From positions 623,382 through 687,381 of the forward strand of contig BCJX01000015.1 in assembly GCA_001600415.1 (NCBI GenBank): a stretch of DNA of 64,000 bases, in the 5' to 3' direction. The DNA comes from Pascua guehoae (taxonomy: Eukaryota; Basidiomycota; Tremellomycetes; Trichosporonales; Trichosporonaceae). Under the pieces are notes generated by a model. The model had not been told where the DNA came from. It saw nothing but the letters and a program-made list of their open reading frames with translations, and did no database searches. Position numbers and translations under genes: made by a program. Positions 33,077 to 43,363 of the stretch are shown here, in pieces; position 1 is the first letter of the stretch, and every line of letters begins with the position of its first letter.

Positions 33077-33782
33077 GTCCTTTCTCTCCATCTTCCAATT
33101 CCTGGTCGTCGCCGTGCTTTGGGTTACCATTCGCTCTAAGCGTCCTCTGGATGCTCCAACCCACGGCCGACTCTGACGCCCCAGTGCACACCCGCCACGA
33201 GGCAAGTCGTGGAGCGCCCTCCATCAGTCGTGATCCACCCGACTCACCTGCTGCGGTGGAGATCATACGGCCCGCAACGTGCAACGGCGCCGTGGACATC
33301 ATATCGCCATGCGGCGCACCTGTACGATATTCGCGCGGTTCACAGCGTCGATCACCTCCTGCCCATTCGATAAGCACATCGTGGGCATGTCGCCGGCATG
33401 TCGCCTTGGCCTTCGCTCACGATGTCGGGGTGGCCGTTCATGAAATTGACGTCGACGTGAGATTGCCTCGGACAGCCTTCACGGCTGTCTCCGGCGACGC
33501 GCGGCACAGCCTGGGTCCATGGTAGACACGGGGTAGGCACGGGGTTGTAGTACGTAACACAAAGGACATCTGGTTTGCAGAGGTAGACAAATACACGGAG
33601 ACACAGGTGGATAGAGAGAGATGGCTGGCCGGTTTGGAAGGTCATGGCCATACGCAGGTGACTCCATCCGAACGGCCCTGACCCAGATTCAAGCGCAAAG
33701 CTGACATCTATGGCTACAAGTGGTTCGACAGCAGGCAAGTGATCTTCTCGGTGTGGCTCACGCCTGGCGAGACGGGCAAACT
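33077..33782. other. Intergenic
   Basis: About 700 bp between the Som1-like gene and the convergent third aspartic protease. A 150-codon open frame at 33073-33525 is unsupported. Confidence 0.45.
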
Positions 33783-35716
33783 CTAAGGAAAATGACGGTA
33801 TGGCTGATGTGGCCGGTGATGCGGGGAGTGTGGTACGCGGGTCGGGCCGACGGACCCGCCCCCTTGAGGACGCGAGTGTTGGCCAGCGGTTGGGCGAGTG
33901 GCGGACGGTGCGACGTACGAGCCTGGGAATGTCGATGGCCCAGCTTGTGCAGGTTGAGCGTATGGTGAAGGCTGAGCATATGCGGACAACTGAGCGTGTG
34001 TCGAGAATTGACCGGGTATAGGTTGCTGAGCGTGTGTTGACGACTGAGTGGATCTCAATGACTCTCCGTAACCCGACGGCTGAACAGATGTGTAGGGTTG
34101 GTGGTATGTTGATGGGCCAGCCACAGATGAGTGTCCGACCGTGGCGAAATGTTGTGGCCGTGAAGGCATCGACGGCGCCGCGTACGTCGTCGCCGGGTAC
34201 GGGCAGCCAAGAAAAGGATCAGGACTAGCAGAGGAAGCGGAAGGACTCGAGCTCGTAGATGAAGCTCTCGACGGTGTGATGTCTGAAGTTGAGTCCGCCT
34301 CAGATGAGGCAGCCTTGGCGTGTGTTGTGGCGACGCCGACGCGAGGTCCAGCCAAAGGGCAGAGGCCAGACGGGCGATTGATGGAGGGATCAAGCTCGGC
34401 AAGACCAACCTCGAGCCTGCCCCAGCGCGTACGACGGTAGGCTGTGTACACGTTTGCGAGGAACGGGGTACCCAACGACCAGTAGTTGCTGTTTGTTAAT
34501 ACCGGTTACAATTGAACAGATATTGAACATACTCATTTTCCCCAAATATCTGCGAAATGTACTGGCCCTGGCCCACGCCGTCGGCAGCCTTTGGTTTTGC
34601 GTACAGAACGTCCGCATCGACGGGAACGATCATGCCTCCGAACTCGAATGCAACACTGAAGTGGTTGGTGAAGCTGTATCGCTCTGTGACGTCCTCTGAG
34701 TCTGGATTGTCGGAATCAGACGTGATGGCACGACCACCTGCCACATTCATTATCTGCTGGACAACCGCAATTGGTCCGCTGATTTGTGTAGCCCCAGTAT
34801 CGAAAAGGGCGATGGTGTTTGAGAGCTCGATTCGATGAGTCCCAACCCAAACGGCGCTGAGAGGGATAGACCACTTCTTTTGGGCAGTCTTGAACCATGT
34901 GATGCCGTTTGTGCCACTCTTCAATCTCGATTCGTTGACACCGCTGGGAAACTGATCAGCTAAATTCAAGCAAGACCTATCACTTACCCTATGGTGAGGT
35001 CTCCCCCATAAGACAGCGTACGCGGACTTGGGCTCCGCTGGCGTTGGATATAAATGCCAAACATCACATTCCTGGTGAGCTTGGCAATGTTGTACCAAAG
35101 GGGATGTCTCGATCGCTTTCTGGCATCCTTTGGCCACCCAAATCCTATGAGACCTGAGACCTCTTGGGGGGGTTCATCGAGCGTCTCGGTGACGTGGTCT
35201 GGAACATTAGTTCTGAGGAGGACGACCTCAAGTTTGAATACCCTAACGTACAAGTCCACTGAAGCTCTATCGGTACTCCACCGAGCGAGACTGTCTCGCG
35301 ATACGCTTGTCCGAATGAATCTTGATCATCATAGAACTCAAGTCACCGAGGCTTCTCTTTGCCCTTTGGGGTTGTCCTAGACGGCTCATAACGAGGGCAA
35401 ACGTGGTTTTCCCACCCCTCGGCGTTGAATTTGCAGTACTTTCCGAACAAGTACATGTTGGAGGACCCGGTGTCGAGGAGCAAGAAATAGCTCTGTTGCT
35501 GAATGGAAACCGAGACAACTACGAAATAGCCGTCCTGGTCGACAAGGAGGCTGCAAGGTTAGCAATGCAAACTGTCGTCGTAACCAGCACCTACTGTTCT
35601 TGGATGGGTGCCATTGTCTGAGGCTGGTTCGCCGTCGGTGCCCGACGATGTACATTGTCTGTCTTGATGGATTGTAATTGGATGTTCACAGGTTCAAACT
35701 TCTTGAAGATCCCCAT
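33783..35716 (-). CDS. Aspartic protease-like protein with an in-frame TGA and a long low-complexity tail
   Basis: Five exons (35716-35595, 35550-35252, 35198-34988, 34943-34533, 34488-33783) join in phase to 582 codons. Catalytic motifs are FLLLDTGSSNMYLFG and ALFDTGATQISGP. Other A1 landmarks are LEFYDDQDSFGQAYRETVSL, VSGLIGFGWP, DLTIGGVNESR and NYWSLGTPFLANVYTAY. One TGA (35345-35343) interrupts exon 2 just before LEFYDD; every other junction is in phase. It is either a young pseudogene, a readthrough case or a sequence error. No signal peptide is visible at the N-terminus (MGIFKKFEPVNIQLQ), unlike the other two proteases. About 200 residues rich in Ser, Pro, Gln and Ala follow the catalytic domain. 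Confidence 0.8.
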
Positions 35717-36257
35717 GGTGAGAATTGATACGACTTGCCATGGTGCGAAGCCGCCTCTTTATACTTCTTTCTGCCTTTCTTGAAGTGAATGGGGCATCAA
35801 GGTGAGTGCAAACACAGCTGCACGCACCCCTGTTGCGCTTGCTTCAGTAACGGCCTCAACGCACAGCCGCCGGGCGGGACAGAGATGATGATACATACTA
35901 CCCCGTAACCTTCACTGAAAAGCAGTGTATCGTACACTGCCTTTCTGGAAGGGATATGGGCGGAGGGAACATGAGCAAAGGAGAACCACGCGTTTTCACG
36001 TCTCACACATCCCCCCTCCTGCCCCCTTTGAACGGTCCATCGTGAAACACGTCACATGTTTTCTGACGTGACACCCTTCCCGCCCCTCCCCGCCCCCTCG
36101 TGGCCTTTGTGAAACGCACACCTGTACACTTCAGGTTGGCAATAAGCGGAATCAAATCAGCCAATGTTGATCGATATCCCCACCGCCCATCCTCGCGTCA
36201 CATTCGACTCCCTCCATTTCTTCTATCCCCATTCGGGCTACCATCGCCACCCCGACA
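35717..36257. other. Intergenic between divergent genes
   Basis: About 540 bp between the third protease and the F-box gene, transcribed away from each other, so both promoters should be here. C-rich patches occur near 36010-36110. No coding signal. Confidence 0.5.
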
Positions 36258-37773
36258 ATGGTAGGTCTGCTATCCCTCCCTCGCGAGGTGAGTTTGAGTG
36301 AATGGATGGATGGATGGATGTTTGAGAGCATGCTCATAAAGACATAGCTTCTCGATAGAGTTGTGGTTCTAGCTGTCATCGATGACGTAGCGCAGCTTGC
36401 AAGGCTGAGTTCGACTTGCCGAGCACTTCATAGTGTTGTTGCAGTAAGTTTTGGTCACTAAGATCCAAATTGACGTATAGGACGACCAGCCCGTATGGCG
36501 AGAATTGCACAACACGAAGTACGATGACCCTCGCCGTGCTTGCGCGTTCCCATCTCCGCGTACCCAATACGCTTGGAAGCAAAGGGTGACAGCCAGGGAG
36601 GTCATTAGACGGTGTCTTCTTAAGCCCCGTGGTCACTTTTATCACTGCGAGAGTCACCGTCCCGACCAATACTGCTTTCGGGATGACCCCGACTGCAAGT
36701 CGGCATTGCAACGCGTGAGACATCACGCACAAATCGAGCTGACTCTTGTTCAGTACGAGAAATGGGCCACTCTATATCTGCGGACGATGCTCGACATGTA
36801 CCATGACCTACCTCCATCTGGTGTACCATCGCGCAATGTCTCAGCCCTTTGCGATATGATCCATTCGGATCACTTCTCAAAGTTCCAGAGTGGCAGATAC
36901 ATCAGCGTTGTCGTGACGGCGATGTTACACCATCTGGAGGCTCTCTTCGTGCACTGCGACGCATTCCACTATTACTGGGAGACGGGCCATCCATGGAGAA
37001 GATTCTTATTCTACCACCACAGAATCAAATCCAACGTGCCAAGAGACCAAACCTACTGGTATGGTCTCCAAGTCAACATCAGCCTCGCAGGTAAGCAGCT
37101 CGTGATTGGCCCAATGTTGACCACCCCAATTGCAGTTGCCAGGATCATGTATCCCCGTAGAATCCCTGGCGGAAATCTCGACCGATCCCTGGTTGAGAAT
37201 GTGATCGACGGAGGTGTCGAATCTGTTCGAGGCACTGGAATCCTTGATTTGAGGCGCCCGTCCAACCTTGACTCTGCTGAAGTCTGGGATTGGGCTGAGA
37301 TTGGGGGTCGATGGAACGACATCCACACGCGGAGGGCTATTACCCTCGATCCTCCGAGGCGAAGGGGTAGAGGAGTATGGGACCTCGGCGACACTTTTGA
37401 GGAGCCGGTGTTTTTCGACCTCAGCCCAGTCGTCGACGAGCAGTCTGTGATACAGGCCCTCGAAGCAACAACTGGTGTGGTCGATCACCGCCTGTGGACC
37501 GACTTCCCCAAATGCACCTTCACACGCCGCGCTGCTCTTCCTCCTCTTCGATTCTATGGGCACAACAAGACTAGCTCTACCCCCGCTACTAAATTCATCT
37601 TCGGCATCGTGCACCTCACCAACGAAAGTCCACCCCAGCTGCGGTGGAACGGGGCGATTGTCGACATTGAGAGCCCGAGCCTGAGCCAGATATTCCAGGC
37701 CGTGCACGTGGGCGGCCGAGGAGCGAGGAGAGGTGTCTTCGGGGTGCGTTCGCTGAAGGCCACCAACTATTGA
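36258..37773 (+). CDS. F-box protein
   Basis: Three exons (36258-36287, 36348-36443, 36481-37773) join in phase to 472 residues. The N-terminus assembles the F-box: MVGLLSLPRE, then LLDRVVVLAVIDDVAQLARL, SSTCRALHSVVA, then DDQPVWRELHNTKYDDPR. The F-box recruits Skp1 to SCF ubiquitin ligases. The remaining 400 residues show no repeat I recognise (no LRR or WD40), so the target is unknown. Residues around 37210-37260 read ESVRGTGILDLRRP, closely like a block in the protein at 28878. The first exon is only 30 nt and introns are 60 and 37 bp, so simple open-frame calling misses the F-box. Confidence 0.8.
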
Positions 37774-38207
37774 GGGGGCTGACACTCAGGCTTGGAAATA
37801 CTGGGACCGAGAGCCGGAAAGGCGGAGCAAGAATGAGTTCATCACGAAGACTCTGGGGATGCTCTGGCTTTGGAAACCATGGTCTGTTGATTTCGATAGC
37901 TGTGCTGACTTGGGCAGATGGTGTTAGGAAGCGATGTAGGGTGAAGTAGATGGAGACTTGAGGATATCGCGTGGAATATCAAAGCCGATCAGTGCAATCG
38001 GGCTGTGAAAACGCAGACAAAGAATGTCGTCTTGTATCGATTCATGAATACATGTAGCCTTTAAACTCGGCTGGCTCTTCCAGATTTGTCCATTGTGCGT
38101 CATGGGAATAGAGGAAAAATATACAAGGATATTACACTGATACATATGATACAGTCGGATTGTATAAGCAGGACCTCATGGCAGAGTGCTAAGCCATTAC
38201 CCCTGGT
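37774..38207. other. Intergenic
   Basis: About 430 bp between convergent F-box and P4 genes. No gene is supported. Confidence 0.5.
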
Positions 38208-38626
38208 CTACCAACTGTACTTGGACGACAAGCGTCCCTTTGGAGGGGGACACACTTCGTACCGGGGTGGCGGCACATCGTCACCGAGTGCCTCACAGAT
38301 GGGACACTCTGGGTGGGGTACGTTCGCAAGATCGCACCAGCGCGACGATGGACGAGAGTGATCGCGCAACATGGCACGAGCGGCGGCTTCGGCGAGCGTG
38401 CGCGAGTGCGTCAACGCATAGTAGGCCGGGAGGAACGCGAGGCCGTGTGAGCGGAGGTGGCCGAGGTGATCCTGTTGTGGGTGGACAAATGCGCGGCGCC
38501 ACCAGGCAATCGTGGCGGGGGCGAGCGGCTCCTGGTAGTTAGCTGCTGCCCAAGTTTTGCGAAAGAGTGAGGGCAAGCACCAGGCACAATGGACACGCTA
38601 CTCACCATGGTGTCACGACGGGACAT
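38208..38626 (-). CDS. UBA-like/CxxC family protein P4 (short)
   Basis: A 21-nt first exon (38626-38606, MSRRDTM) and a second exon (38531-38208) join in phase to 114 residues. The second exon opens with TIAWWRRAFVHPQQDHLGHL, the family WW motif, then RSHGLAFLPAYYALTHSRTL (UBA-like). A His follows in LRDHSRP and the unit closes with HPECPICEALGD. A Pro-rich tail ends SSKYSW. It is the shortest member, with one domain unit and no charged or His-rich extension. The gene layout mirrors P1 and P3. Function unknown. The acceptor at 38531 is one of two nearby choices. Confidence 0.7.
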
Positions 38627-38637
38627 GGTGCGGGCGC

Positions 38638-38722
38638 GGTATGGATAGTTTAACAGTGGCTGAAGATGATTTGGAGGGTCGTATGGATAGTTTAACAGTC
38701 ACGGAGGACGTGTTTGGGGGTG
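38638..38722. repeat. 42-bp tandem duplication, second copy diverged
   Basis: GTATGGATAGTTTAACAGT occurs at 38639-38657 and 38681-38699, followed by similar GA-rich stretches. It starts just 12 bp upstream of the P4 start codon, so it may lie in its promoter or leader. Confidence 0.7.
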
Positions 38723-38962
38723 CGTGGTGGGGTGCGGATGCAGCCACGGTGGGCCATCGCAGCTTATCTACCCCACAGAGTGCTGTGCTGTGAAAATAAA
38801 TAGCAGATTTAGCAGGTTGAGCAGGTTGAGCAGTGAAGCAAACCGGGATAGAGTCCGGCGTAAATAGCCAGTTGAGCCGCCAGAATTACTATAAAGTTGC
38901 CCTCGAGCGGAGTCTCTGGTCTTGGCACGAGTATAGGTGCGTCTGGGCGGTCTGCTGGCTGA

Positions 38963-39322
38963 TCAAGCATGAGTAAGGGGGGAAGGGGCATCTAACATGT
39001 CTCGGAGGCTTGCTGTGATCGCCATGACACAGCCTCTGGTCAAGTGCACATTGCCGTCCACGTCGCGGTCCAGTTGTACGGTGAGCGCTGGAAGAGATAC
39101 GCGGTGGCCCTCATGGACCTGAAGAGGTTGGGCGAAGTCGGAAGAGAGACGGATGATGAGCAGAAACCAGGAAGTGAGTGCGAGATGGCGATCATGGAAC
39201 ACGTGATTAAGGCACAGCGGCTTGTTGGGATGATGTTTCGACTCGGTTTCCGCAAACGAGTCATACTCACCATCAGACAACTCTCGCAGCGCCGTTTGTT
39301 CCCCAGGTAGCCTCAAGACCAT
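38963..39322 (-). CDS. Possible small protein of unknown function
   Basis: An open frame from the ATG at 39322 gives 119 residues with balanced composition, for example LPALTVQLDRDVDGNVHLTR and GCVMAITASLRDML. It starts 48 bp from the divergent GNAT gene at 39371, suggesting a shared promoter. A GTGAGT near 39268 could begin an intron, so the model may be spliced. I recognise no family. It could equally be a chance frame. Confidence 0.35.
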   Translation of the reverse strand: MVLRLPGEQTALRELSDGEYDSFAETESKHHPNKPLCLNHVFHDRHLALTSWFLLIIRLSSDFAQPLQVHEGHRVSLPALTVQLDRDVDGNVHLTRGCVMAITASLRDMLDAPSPLTHA

Positions 39323-39370
39323 GCGCACATCCCGACTCGGTGTGCTTGCACATACTCACCCATTGCAAGA

Positions 39371-40450
39371 ATGAACACACTGACCGGCTCCGGCTCTGGG
39401 CGTGCGGGGGATGGGACTGCGTTGAGCAATGGGACGACCAACCATGGCGACGGGACAACTACACCGAGTAATCCTGCAATGCTCAGCGACGACACCCCGG
39501 CTAGCGCGGCTGATATGCGTCCCCCGGCCTCCGAGAGCCATGCTCCTTCCCAGGCGCCGGTTACCGCGGACGGAGGGGCCATCAGCATCGACGCACTCCA
39601 GGCGCTGATGGTCGGCGGCCTGCCGGCACTCCACTCCGCGTGGGTTGGGCAGTGGCTCCTGCGCGCCTCGGACGGGTACGCCTCCCGCGCCAACTCGGCG
39701 CTACCCCTGGGCGACCCGGGTATGCCACTCGCGTCGGCGATCACGCGCGTCGAGGAATGGTATGCGGCACAAGGCCAGGCGGCGGTTGTCCAGCTCTACG
39801 GGCGCGCTGGCGATGGCGATGGCGATGGGACCGAGGCGAAGCGCGTGGAGCAAGCCGAGACACCGCGTGCAGATGCAGTACACAACACAGACGCATGCCA
39901 CGCAGAAACCCTCGGTGCCGAGCTGGCGCGCCGCGGCTGGCGTCTCTCCAAACCGACCCTCGTGATGACTGCCGACTGCGCCGCCGTCGCCGCGCCAGCG
40001 ACCCCCACAGGCGTCCGCGTGGCTGTCAGCCCGTCACCTACCGCCGAATGGTGGGCGGGTGCAGGACCCCGCGAACAAGCCCACCGTCCCACGCTGGCGC
40101 GCATGCTCGCGCGCGTTGACGGGCTGTACGTCACGGCCGCGACACACGGCATCGCCGCCACCGCCCCAACGGCGCAGAAGGTTCCACCCGCACGAACCGC
40201 GGCGGTTGCCCGTGCCGCACTCAGTGGACGCTGGGCGGGCGTGTTCGATGTACATGTCCAACCGCACACGCGGCGGATGGGCCTCGGGCGCCTCGTCGTC
40301 GCCACTGCAGCCGCGCACGCACTGGCACGTGGTGTGCAGCCGGTTTATCTCCAGGTTGGCGAGGATAATACCCCTGCTGTGACGCTGTATCGCGCCATGG
40401 GGTTTGTTGTCCACCACCGGTATTGCTATGCCACACACCCCGACGCATGA
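39371..40450 (+). CDS. Intronless GNAT acetyltransferase of bacterial type
   Basis: A single 359-codon frame from the ATG at 39371. After a disordered Gly/Thr/Ala-rich start of about 70 residues comes LHSAWVGQWLLRASDGYASR, then ANSALPLGDPGMPLASAI and VEEWYAAQGQAAV. In actinobacterial GNAT proteins a segment WLLR...R-ANS-LPLGDPG...A-I...V-E-x-WY has this form. The C-terminal half has the acetyl-CoA fold motif VHVQPHTRRMGLGRLVV, followed by LQVGEDNTPAVTLYRAMGF. It should acetylate a small amine; the substrate is unknown. The lack of introns beside intron-rich genes and the high Ala content fit a transferred gene, but this needs a phylogeny. Confidence 0.85.
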   Translation: MNTLTGSGSGRAGDGTALSNGTTNHGDGTTTPSNPAMLSDDTPASAADMRPPASESHAPSQAPVTADGGAISIDALQALMVGGLPALHSAWVGQWLLRASDGYASRANSALPLGDPGMPLASAITRVEEWYAAQGQAAVVQLYGRAGDGDGDGTEAKRVEQAETPRADAVHNTDACHAETLGAELARRGWRLSKPTLVMTADCAAVAAPATPTGVRVAVSPSPTAEWWAGAGPREQAHRPTLARMLARVDGLYVTAATHGIAATAPTAQKVPPARTAAVARAALSGRWAGVFDVHVQPHTRRMGLGRLVVATAAAHALARGVQPVYLQVGEDNTPAVTLYRAMGFVVHHRYCYATHPDA

Positions 40451-41556
40451 GCACACAGGGACGCCAGAATTCCCAATCGCCGCTATGCCCGGGCTTCAAT
40501 GAGGAGGAGACTGCAATGCGGCGGGGAAGAGACCGCTTTCTCCGAGCACTGCCTCGGGGCCGCCAAGTATCCTAACTCTGTATCATGCGAAAGTGCGTCC
40601 CCCGAAATACTGCCGCTTTAGATATACCGCTCCATGTATGCCAGACATCAGAGGCACCTCATTGGGTTAGAAGGACGCATCCTGCTAAGCTGTGTGTGCC
40701 GTTCGAGAAGCACAGTGCCGCCTGCTTGACAGAAGTCCACTATTCATGTTACATGGTTCTATCGAGTGGTTTCCGCCAAAGGACGCTTGATGCCTCGCTC
40801 GTTTGCCTAAATGCACCCGGGACACCGTCTGTACCTGCTGCCCAGTCCTCTTCTATTCCCAAATGCCTAGAAGTACACACGCTCATCATGCTCCTCCCTT
40901 CAACGGCACAGCCATTGAAGTCGAAAGAAAAAGAGGTCTATAATGAATCAACACCCCCGTGAGGTGTTCTTCGTCTTCGAGACCTGAGAGACGACGGACT
41001 ATGCAACAGAGACGGTTGTTGAGAGGCCAAGCGTCAGGAAAGTTACATGCTGACTGGCGGGCGCGGCAAAGTATTTGGAAGCAGATGAGACTGCTAAAGT
41101 CCTTGGAGCTCGGGCGGCCAGATGCTCGAGCATAGCCTGTGTAAAAACATCATGAGGATTAGCTGCGCTTTAAGAACATTATTAAATCGTGCCAGGCATC
41201 GGAAAGTCCATCGGGTTGGCTGTCCCAACGAACATCGCCGATGATGTTGAAATCATATCATGTCATAACAAGTCGTATCATGAGAGCCAAAAACGAAGCA
41301 GGCCAAAAACAAAATAAAATAAGGGGGTTGGGAGTGGCTTTGTGAGGCATGGCGAGATCTTGATAAGGAACACGCGCCACTGCAATGTAGGCAAAGGAGG
41401 AACAGCGAGGGAGGCCAGTGGCGGATCTCCACCTCGACGGAGGTGAAGTTTGAGCGACAGCGACAGATGACTATACAACCATACGTGCAAGGAGCGAAGG
41501 CACAACGGTACCAAGTCAGAAGCTCTAGTGAGCATTAGAGACCGCTCCGAGTGGGC
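40451..41556. other. Intergenic
   Basis: About 1.1 kb with lower GC and no supported gene. A 125-codon plus-strand frame (40585-40962) lacks codon bias and family motifs. Confidence 0.45.
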
Positions 41557-42163
41557 CTACGACTCGGTCGACGATGGCGGTGTGGGGCGAGCGGCTGTTC
41601 TGTGAGCTCGAGCTCGAGTCGCCTCGTTTCCTCTGCGCAACTCACCCAGTCTATTTCTGCTGTCCTTGTGCTGAAGCGCGAGTGCTCGGCGGGACGAGGC
41701 GGCCGATTTGACCGACGCGGCCTTTGTGCTGTTGACGGCGACGACGCCGCCGTCCATGACGTGTACGTGGTAGTGTCGGGTGGAGCGCGTGACCTCTGCG
41801 GCCTCGTCGAGGCTCTGCTCGAGCTCGTAGCATACGGGGCACTCGCTCCACTCTTCTGTCATGTGGCAGTCGCGGGGGTTGTGGTGGAGGTTGGCGAGGA
41901 CTGCCCACGCGGCGTGCGAGAGCGAGCCGTGGCGGCGGAGCGCGCGCTCGACGTCTTGTGATGGCAGGCCATGGGCGACGAGGTGGTTGCGGGCGGTGGT
42001 GTCGAGGGGACGCAGGCGGGCGTACCATGGCTTGACGGCTGGGGAGGGGTCAGATGGCTACCGAGTTGGGGCCGACAAGGTACGCATGGGGAAGGGAGAG
42101 GGAGAGAGCGTGACGGGGGTGACAGTTGAACTCACGCATGGTGCCCACTACAGAAACAGACAT
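41557..42163 (-). CDS. UBA-like/CxxC family protein P3
   Basis: A 28-nt first exon (42163-42136, MSVSVVGTM) and a second exon (42038-41557) join in phase to 169 residues. The second exon opens VKPWYARLRPLDTTARNHLV, in the place of the WW motif. The UBA-like unit is AHGLPSQDVERALRRHGSLS, with AVLANLHHNPRD supplying His residues and SECPVC closing it. A charged, Ala/Arg/Ser-rich tail follows. The intron is 97 bp. P1 and P4 have the same tiny-first-exon layout, which supports common descent. Function unknown. Confidence 0.75.
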
Positions 42164-42434
42164 GGTGAGGGAAGAAGAAGGATGGTGAGATGACCAACGA
42201 TGCGCGGGGGGGACCAAGTATGCGGAAAGAACCAAGTGTAAAGCTTAAATGCAAGGAACAGAACAAGTGAAGAGCGATTCCAGCAGACGTGGGAAGACGT
42301 CTTCTGTCCCCCACATATGTACCCAATGCCAGCCGTTCTCTCGTCGTGAGAACAAATGCCGGTCACTAAGCCGAGCTCGCTAACTACTCGCAGTCAACTG
42401 GCCGGTTGGCCGCCTCCACAAGCCAGGACCGCCC

Positions 42435-43363
42435 ATGGGGGGGCTGGCAACTCACTTGCGACATCGCGGACAAGCAAGCACGTACGACGAGTTTATGGAC
42501 AAAGTTAGGAACGATCGAAGAACCGGAAACGTTTCTTTCTCGTCATTAAGCACTGCTCCTGCAAGTACAAGGTTAGGTGCACTGCGGACGGAAAGTGCGA
42601 CTTTTGTGTTCAGGTGATCAAAAGGCTAAAGGCCAAGGGAAACCAAAGGCTTAATGCTGGGTGGGGCGTGTACGCAGGTGCACATGATGTCGAGAGCACG
42701 AGATTGACCGACGACGCCGACTTTACACCACACATGCTGCAACCCAGCCCCTACTACCAGCAGCTCACCCTACCATCCGCCAACGCGCCCTTAAAGTCGT
42801 TTCAGCTTATTACCAAAGCTGGATTCCCAGCGTTGTGCTTGCCAGCCACCTCTCGCCCTTGAGCCAACTTGGTGGTCCTCGCCCAGGGTCCATGACCGCA
42901 GCGAGCACAGGAATCAAAGTGCGGAGCAGCATCCCGCCCCCAAGTTCGGCTCAAACTTGGAGCAGGGGCATACGATGCAGACAAGTCGCAGCACAGCTCG
43001 GTAGTTGCCTCGGTGGGGCTTGAGGCTGGATTGCGCTTCTTGGCAGTGTGCTGTAGTACTTGGTTTGCAACAACTGTAGGGTTGTTCCGCACCTTTTGTG
43101 CCCTGGATGCATTGACCCAGAACCTTGATTTATGGCCCCTGCGAGGTCTCCAACGTCCAGTCTTGCCAGCATTACGTGGTGGCCAAGAATGCCGCTGGTC
43201 ATGGGTTGTTGAACACCGATGGGTCGCCCCTTCAAGATTCCACATGCGTGGCTGCAACGCTCACCAGGCCGCCCGCGGGCGGACGACTGTGCGGACAAAC
43301 TCTTGGTTCGATCAACACCCTCAACCCTCCTCCTCCCTGGGTCTACGTGATGGTGCCTGGCTA
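42435..43363 (+). CDS. Possible Cys-containing protein of unknown function
   Basis: Three coding-like blocks run in order on the plus strand. A first block from the ATG at 42435 reads MGGLATHLRHRGQASTYDEF. A second at about 42510-42862 reads CSCKYKVRCTADGKCDFCVQ and then IKRLKAKGNQRLNAGWG. A last block at 43118-43363 reads LIYGPCEVSNVQSCQHYVVA and ends PPPPWVYVMVPG with TAA. The junctions are not resolved. The last block has the clearest codon bias and several Cys, as in small secreted proteins. It may be one gene, two, or remnants. Confidence 0.3.

Noticed and set aside
35252..35345. Second lesion (frameshift) in protease 3 near 35240-35260
   Set aside because: The apparent frame change is explained by a normal 53-bp intron (GTACGT donor at 35251, CCAG acceptor before 35198) that restores the A1 frame, so only the TGA remains unexplained.
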